A DNA stretch of 10,603 nucleotides from an uncultured Acetobacteraceae bacterium (GTDB lineage: Bacteria > Pseudomonadota > Alphaproteobacteria > Acetobacterales > Acetobacteraceae). The position numbers and the translations under genes are program-made. Below the pieces are notes generated by a model, which saw only the letters and a program-made list of their open reading frames with translations, had not been told where the DNA came from and ran no database searches. How positions within the stretch are numbered: the stretch's first letter is position 1; the number at the start of each line of letters is the position of its first letter. The stretch lies in assembly GCA_937874445.1 (NCBI GenBank), contig CALNAL010000217.1:1-10603 (forward strand), given 5' to 3'. This document shows, one piece after another, positions 6,730 to 10,603 of this stretch.

Positions 6730-6847
6730 GTTCTTCTTTTGAAAAAGAAGAACCAAGAAAATTTTATCCGTTAAGGCTTCGCGTCTGTGTCATGCGCGGA
6801 GCCAAATGGAAAAAGTCCTTTTGCTTCTTTTCCTTCAGGAAAAGAAG
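6730..6847. repeat. Nested three-hairpin inverted-repeat element, probable bidirectional terminator
   Basis: Three hairpins lie side by side. Left: GTTCTTCTTTT (6730-6740) pairs with AAAAGAAGAAC (6743-6753). Centre: GGCTTCGCG (6775-6783) pairs with CGCGGAGCC (6795-6803), with one G-T pair, and extends outward through TCCGTT/AATGGA and TTTT/AAAA to about 6762-6814. Right: CTTCTTTTCCT (6824-6834) pairs with AGGAAAAGAAG (6837-6847). The left half (6730-6783) and the reverse complement of the right half (6795-6847) also align with each other, 21 of 29 positions with a 1-nt gap outside the side hairpins, and share the CTTCTTTT/AAAAGAAG stem. So one large palindrome carries a smaller palindrome in each arm. 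It lies between convergent genes and has a TTTT tract about 8 nt beyond each side stem in the outgoing direction, fitting termination from both sides. Confidence 0.8.
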
Positions 6848-6879
6848 ACCTTCCCTGTCCTTCCCGACAACAGCCCCGT

Positions 6880-7851
6880 TCAGAGGTGGATCAGCCCCGA
6901 GGCGGCGGCCCGGGCGCGGCTCATCTGCATGCTCTCGGTCACGGCGAGGGCGGCGGCGAGGGCGCGGCGTCCGGCGGCGGCATCGACGATCACCGGCGCG
7001 CCGTCGAGGATGGCGGCGGCGAAGGCCTCGTGCTCGGCCTGCAGGACGTCGTGGTCCTTCCAGGTGATCTGCTCGATCCGGCCTCCGCCGGTGCCGGGGA
7101 TCGGCAGGCCCCGCTCGCGGCCGATCATCATCAGCTTGCGGGCGCCGAAATCGACCGACATGTAGCCCTCCTGGCTGAACAGCCGCATCTTGCGCTCGGT
7201 CTTGAGGCTGATGCGGCTGGCGGTCAGGGTGGCCACGCAGCCGTTGACGAAGCGCAGCCGGGCGTTGGCGATATCCTCGTAGGTAGAGGCCACCGGCGCG
7301 CCCACCGCATCCACGCTCTCCAGCGGGCTCTCGACCAGCGCCAGCACCAGGTCGAGGTCGTGGATCATCAGGTCGAGGATCACCGAGACATCCGTGCCGC
7401 GCGGCTTGAAGGGGGCGATGCGGATACACTCGAGATAGAGCGGCCGCTGCATGCGCGCGCTGATCGCCTTGTGCTCGGCGGAGTAGCGCAGCAGGTGCCC
7501 GACCTGGAAGACGCGATGGTTCTCCGCGGCGAGGGCGGTGAGGGCGTCGGCCTCCTCCAGGGTGGCGGCGATGGGCTTTTCCACCAGCACGTGCTTGCCG
7601 GCGCGCAGGGCCTCGGAGGCGAAGTGGAAATGCGTCTCGGCGGGGGTGGCGATCACCACCGCGTCGCAGGCGTCGAGGAGCGCGGGCCAGTCCATCGGGG
7701 GGGCACCGACCTCGCGCCCGACGCCGGCGGCATGGGCGGGGTCGGCATCATAGAGCCCGACCAGGCGCGCGCGCGGCGAGGCCGCCACCTTCTGCGCGTG
7801 GAAATGGCCGAAATGCCCGGTCCCCGCGATGCCCACCCTGAGTTCCGCCAT
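6880..7851 (-). CDS. Gfo/Idh/MocA family NAD(P)-dependent oxidoreductase, possibly GnnA-like UDP-GlcNAc 3-dehydrogenase
   Basis: This is a cytoplasmic dehydrogenase of 323 aa. Residues 4-15 (LRVGIAGTGHFG) form the Rossmann nucleotide loop, VVIATPAETH (65-74) is the second cofactor strand, and E91-K92-P93 is the family motif with the catalytic lysine. D160, H164 and D167 in VILDLMIHDLDL supply the usual active-site block. The combination GHLLRY, PFKPRGTDVSVILDLMIHDLDL and TASRISLKTERKMRLF resembles, from memory, GnnA-type enzymes that oxidise UDP-GlcNAc at C3 for amide-linked lipid A. No GnnB aminotransferase or lpx gene is next to it, so that is tentative; inositol or other sugar dehydrogenase activity remains possible. 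Start 7851 is chosen because GGAGG lies 9 nt upstream and the fold begins at residue 4; ATGs at 7860 and 7869 would add a few residues. It is transcribed away from secD. Confidence 0.88.
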   Translation of the reverse strand: MAELRVGIAGTGHFGHFHAQKVAASPRARLVGLYDADPAHAAGVGREVGAPPMDWPALLDACDAVVIATPAETHFHFASEALRAGKHVLVEKPIAATLEEADALTALAAENHRVFQVGHLLRYSAEHKAISARMQRPLYLECIRIAPFKPRGTDVSVILDLMIHDLDLVLALVESPLESVDAVGAPVASTYEDIANARLRFVNGCVATLTASRISLKTERKMRLFSQEGYMSVDFGARKLMMIGRERGLPIPGTGGGRIEQITWKDHDVLQAEHEAFAAAILDGAPVIVDAAAGRRALAAALAVTESMQMSRARAAASGLIHL

Positions 7852-7871
7852 CTGCCTCATCCTCCACATCC

Positions 7872-7911
7872 AGCCGGCCTGTCGCGGCGTCCTAGCAGGG
7901 ACGGGCCGGCT
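7872..7911. promoter_or_regulatory. Hairpin / inverted repeat in the divergent spacer
   Basis: AGCCGGCCTGTC (7872-7883) and GACGGGCCGGCT (7900-7911) form a 12-bp stem with one G-T pair around a 16-nt loop. It begins 20 bp upstream of the dehydrogenase start, so it would lie in that gene's 5' leader, while being about 120 bp from secD. It could be an operator serving the divergent pair or an mRNA structure near the dehydrogenase ribosome site. Function is inferred. Confidence 0.5.
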
Positions 7912-7950
7912 CTGCCATGGCCGTTGTTCCCGGTTTTTGTCCGCCCGGGT

Positions 7951-7979
7951 TTGCCCCGAAGCCGGTTTGCCGCTATCCA
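7951..7979 (+). promoter_or_regulatory. Weak candidate secD promoter
   Basis: TTGCCC (7951-7956) and TATCCA (7974-7979) are spaced by exactly 17 bp in the right direction and place, about 55 bp before the secD start. Each box matches the sigma-70 consensus in only four of six positions. In this GC-rich DNA such matches are expected by chance fairly often. Confidence 0.3.
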
Positions 7980-8032
7980 GCAGCCGCGAAGAATCCTTTT
8001 CTGTCCGCTCTGCCGGGAGCATCCGCCGCGCC

Positions 8033-9610
8033 ATGATGTATTTCAGCCGCCTCAAAGCCCTCGTGGTGATCGGCATCTGCCTGCTCGGCGTGCTGTTCTG
8101 CGTGCCCAACGCAGTCAACGCCCCGGCGTCGTGGATGCCCTGGCGCACCATCCACCTGGGGCTGGACCTGCGCGGCGGCTCGTATCTCCAGCTGGCGGTG
8201 GACATGAACGCGGTGATCCGCGAGCGGGTGGACAGCCTGGCCGATTCGAGCCGCACCGCGCTGCGCCGGGCGGGGGTGGTGCGCTTCGTGGTCACCCCGC
8301 AGCCGCCGCAGAACCGCCTGGTGGCGCGCATCGACGAGGCCGACAAGCGCGCCGCCGCCGAGGCCGCGCTGCGCAAGGTGGTGGCCGACAACCAGGGCAC
8401 CGCCGGCAAGTCCGACCTCGAGTTCGCCACCCTGCCCGACGGCTCCTACGCCATCACGCTCTCGCCGGCGGCGCTGACCGAGCGCGCCACCGCCGCGGTG
8501 CAGCAGTCCATCGAGATCGTCCGCCGCCGCATCGACGAGACCGGCGTGCTCGACCCGCAGATCACCCGCCAGGGCAACGACCGCATCGTCGTGCAGCTGC
8601 CCGGCGTGGAAGACCCCAACCGCATCAAGGAGCTGCTCGGCCAGACCGCGCACATGACCTTCCGCATGGTCGCCGAGGACATCAATCCCGGCGCCGCGGT
8701 GCCCCCGCCGGGGATAGACTTCCTGCCCGACGAGAGCCTGGGCGGGCAGAAGATCGCGGTGCGCCGCTACGTCAGCGTCGATGGCGCCAACCTCACCGAC
8801 GCGCGCGCGGGGCAGAACGGGCAGACCGGCGAGTGGGTGGTGGATTTCACCTTCGATTCGCAGGGCGCGCGCCGCTTCGCCGACGTCTCGCGCCAGAACG
8901 TCGGCCACCGCTTCGCCATCGTGCTCGACAACAAGGTGATCTCCGCCCCGGTCATCCGCGAGGCGATCACCGGCGGGCGCGGCCAGATCTCGGGGCATTT
9001 CGACGCCAAGTCGGCCACCGACCTCGCCGTCCTGCTGCGCGCGGGCGCCCTGCCCGCCCCGCTGACGGTGGTGGAGGAGCGCTCCGTCGGCCCCGAGCTG
9101 GGCGCCGACGCCATCCGCTCCGGCGCCATCGCGCTGGGGGTGGGCTTCGTGCTGGTGATCTTCTTCATGGGCACGTTCTACGGGCTGTTCGGCTGGTTCG
9201 CGAACATCTCGCTGCTGGTCAACCTGTTCCTGCTGATCGGGGTGCTGAGCCTGTTCGAGGCGACGCTGACCCTGCCCGGCATGGCCGGCATCCTGCTCAC
9301 GCTGGGCATGGCGGTGGACTCCAACATCCTCATCAACGAGCGCATCCGCGAAGAGGTCCACAACGGGCGAACGCCGCTCAACGCCATGGAGACGGGGTTC
9401 CGGCGGGCCTACGCCACCATCATCGACTCCAACGCGGCGACGTTCCTCTCGCATGTGATGCTGTTCTTCTTCGGGGTCGGGCCGGTGCGCGGCTTCGCGG
9501 TGACGATCACCATCGGCATCGCCACCTCGATGTTCACCGCCACCATGCTCACCCGCCTGTTCATGGTCCGCTGGTTCGCCGCCCATCGTCCCCAGGCGCT
9601 TCCGGTCTAG
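8033..9610 (+). CDS. secD: Protein translocase subunit SecD
   Basis: This is an inner-membrane RND-type subunit of the Sec translocon that works with SecF, using proton motive force to help pull exported proteins into the periplasm. The protein of 525 aa is shorter than the E. coli form (615), as usual in alphaproteobacteria, whose periplasmic domain is smaller. One TM helix spans about residues 8-25, then LGLDLRGGSYLQL (42-54) is the SecD D1 motif, a periplasmic region follows, then GQISGHFDAKSATDLAVLLRAGALPAPL and five C-terminal TM segments with GMAVDSNILINERIREE, where Ser replaces the more usual Ala. The start is the first of two adjacent ATGs (8033 or 8036). The nearest purine-rich site, GGGAG (8014-8018), is 14 nt away, so the start is slightly uncertain. 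secF follows after 12 bp. Confidence 0.97.
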   Translation: MMYFSRLKALVVIGICLLGVLFCVPNAVNAPASWMPWRTIHLGLDLRGGSYLQLAVDMNAVIRERVDSLADSSRTALRRAGVVRFVVTPQPPQNRLVARIDEADKRAAAEAALRKVVADNQGTAGKSDLEFATLPDGSYAITLSPAALTERATAAVQQSIEIVRRRIDETGVLDPQITRQGNDRIVVQLPGVEDPNRIKELLGQTAHMTFRMVAEDINPGAAVPPPGIDFLPDESLGGQKIAVRRYVSVDGANLTDARAGQNGQTGEWVVDFTFDSQGARRFADVSRQNVGHRFAIVLDNKVISAPVIREAITGGRGQISGHFDAKSATDLAVLLRAGALPAPLTVVEERSVGPELGADAIRSGAIALGVGFVLVIFFMGTFYGLFGWFANISLLVNLFLLIGVLSLFEATLTLPGMAGILLTLGMAVDSNILINERIREEVHNGRTPLNAMETGFRRAYATIIDSNAATFLSHVMLFFFGVGPVRGFAVTITIGIATSMFTATMLTRLFMVRWFAAHRPQALPV

Positions 9611-9622
9611 GAGTCCGCACGA

Positions 9623-10579
9623 ATGTTCTACCGCCCGCTGATCCGCCTCGTGCCGGACGACACGCGCATCCACTTCATGAAGGGCCGCTACCTGGGGCTG
9701 CTCGGCTCGGCGATTCTCTCGACGCTGTCGGTGATCCTGTTCTTCCATCCCGGCCTGAACCTGGGGCTGGACTTCGCCGGCGGCATCGTGATGGAGGCGA
9801 AAACCCCAGGCCCCGCCGATTTCACCGGTCTGCGCGCGGCGCTCGTGGAAAAGGGTGTGCACATCTCGGGGATGCAGCGCTTCGGCGACGCCTCCGATGT
9901 GGTGGTGCGCCTGGAGGAGCAGAAAACCGAGGCCGGCACCCAGCAGGTGGTGGAGAAGGTGCGCGCCGCCTTCGAGCAGGCCCAGCCGGGCACGCGCATC
10001 GTGCGCACCGATGCGGTGGGGGCGGCGGTCTCCAAGGAGCTGTTCGACAAGGGCATGATGGCGCTGGGCATCAGCCTGGCGATGATCCTCGTCTATATCT
10101 GGTTCCGTTTCGAGTGGGAGTTCGCGGTCGGCGCCGTGGCGACGCTGATCCTCGACCTCACCAAGGCGATCGGCTTCCTGGCGCTGACGCGGCTGGAGTT
10201 CGACCTGGTGATGATCGGCGCGCTGCTGACCGTCCTCGGCTATTCCACCAACGACAAGGTCGTCGTGTATGATCGCATGCGGGAAAACCTGCGCAAATAC
10301 AAGGCGATGCCGCTGCGCGACCTGATCGACCTGTCCATCAACGAGACCCTCGCACGCACCGTGGGCACCTCGATGACGGTGTTCCTCGCCGCCCTGCCGC
10401 TGGCGCTGTTCGGCGGCTCGACGCTCTCCGGCTTTGCCTGGGTAATGCTGTTCGGCATCGTGGTCGGCACCTCCTCCTCGATCTTCATCGCCGCCCCGAT
10501 CCTGCTGTTGCTGGGCGAGCACCGGCTGCGCAAGAACGTCAAGGCCCCCGTCAAGGCTCCCATCAAGCCGACGCCCTGA
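9623..10579 (+). CDS. secF: Protein translocase subunit SecF
   Basis: This is the inner-membrane partner of SecD in the SecDF complex that assists protein export. It has 318 aa, the normal length. A first TM helix lies at about residues 23-42, followed by LNLGLDFAGG (45-54), the SecF counterpart of the SecD D1 motif. Then come a periplasmic domain of about 100 residues, the block GAAVSKELFDKGMMALGISLAMILVYIWFRFEW, and GYSTNDKVVVYDRMREN, in which Lys replaces the Thr common elsewhere (a variant I associate with Rhodospirillales). Five C-terminal helices end near a basic, proline-rich tail (KAPVKAPIKPTP). The ribosome site AGGAG (9609-9613) overlaps the secD stop codon and lies 9 nt before the ATG, implying coupled translation with secD. 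Confidence 0.97.
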   Translation: MFYRPLIRLVPDDTRIHFMKGRYLGLLGSAILSTLSVILFFHPGLNLGLDFAGGIVMEAKTPGPADFTGLRAALVEKGVHISGMQRFGDASDVVVRLEEQKTEAGTQQVVEKVRAAFEQAQPGTRIVRTDAVGAAVSKELFDKGMMALGISLAMILVYIWFRFEWEFAVGAVATLILDLTKAIGFLALTRLEFDLVMIGALLTVLGYSTNDKVVVYDRMRENLRKYKAMPLRDLIDLSINETLARTVGTSMTVFLAALPLALFGGSTLSGFAWVMLFGIVVGTSSSIFIAAPILLLLGEHRLRKNVKAPVKAPIKPTP

Positions 10580-10599
10580 CCCCGCCCGGAAGCGGGGTC
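10578..10599 (+). terminator. Hairpin overlapping the secF stop codon, possible terminator
   Basis: GACCCCGC (10578-10585) pairs perfectly with GCGGGGTC (10592-10599) around a 6-nt loop. The 5' arm includes the last two bases of the secF TGA stop. The window ends four bases later, so any following T-run cannot be seen. Ribosomes ending on secF would cover the left arm, so the structure would form only behind them. Confidence 0.5.
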
Positions 10600-10603
10600 G
10601 CCT

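Noticed and set aside
7860..8430. N-terminal extension of the dehydrogenase up to 8430
   Set aside because: The added residues overlap the secD coding region antisense, and the Rossmann fold begins right after the 7851 start.
6787..10272. 1161-codon + strand open frame across the dehydrogenase and secDF
   Set aside because: It runs antisense to the dehydrogenase and out of frame with secD and secF, both recognised by motif, and its composition is shadow-like.
7973..10522. 849-codon - strand open frame opposite secD and secF
   Set aside because: His/Gln/Arg-rich translation with no domain; antisense shadow of two certain genes.

Overview
This looks like chromosomal DNA from a GC-rich alphaproteobacterium, most likely in or near the Rhodospirillales/Acetobacteraceae. 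The basis is the very high G/C at third codon positions, the short (about 525 aa) SecD with the motif VDSNILINERIREE, the SecF motif YSTNDKVVVYDRMREN, and a polypurine/polypyrimidine palindrome of a kind I associate with that family. This is recognition by eye. No database was consulted.

Layout, left to right. Positions 1-298 are a non-coding leader with a possible promoter, a small palindrome over the likely transcription start, and a 23-codon micro-ORF with a strong ribosome site. Positions 299-6696 hold a run of six + strand genes: two MalF/MalG-type ABC permeases, a Tat-signal solute-binding protein, a PF12831-type FAD-dependent oxidoreductase, an exported protein resembling L-2-amino-thiazoline-4-carboxylic acid (ATC) hydrolase, and a tyrosine/dual-specificity-type phosphatase. 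Positions 6709-6866 are a convergent intergenic region filled by a nested inverted repeat. A Gfo/Idh/MocA oxidoreductase (possibly a GnnA-like UDP-GlcNAc 3-dehydrogenase) runs on the - strand at 6880-7851. A divergent spacer with a 12-bp-stem hairpin follows, then secD and secF on the + strand with a hairpin over the secF stop.

How the genes may work together. The permeases and binding protein form the membrane and capture parts of an importer, but no ATPase gene is present. The FAD enzyme and the ATC-hydrolase-like protein follow in the same direction, so a small uptake-and-breakdown pathway for an unknown, perhaps heterocyclic or sulfur-containing, compound is plausible. The phosphatase may be a separate unit. 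SecD and SecF are housekeeping parts of the Sec translocon, here without yajC next to them.

The points most worth a second look are the nested palindromic element, the importer/FAD-enzyme/ATC-hydrolase gene set without an ATPase, and the leader micro-ORF behind a promoter/palindrome. I saw no tRNA, rRNA, CRISPR array, transposase or phage gene.
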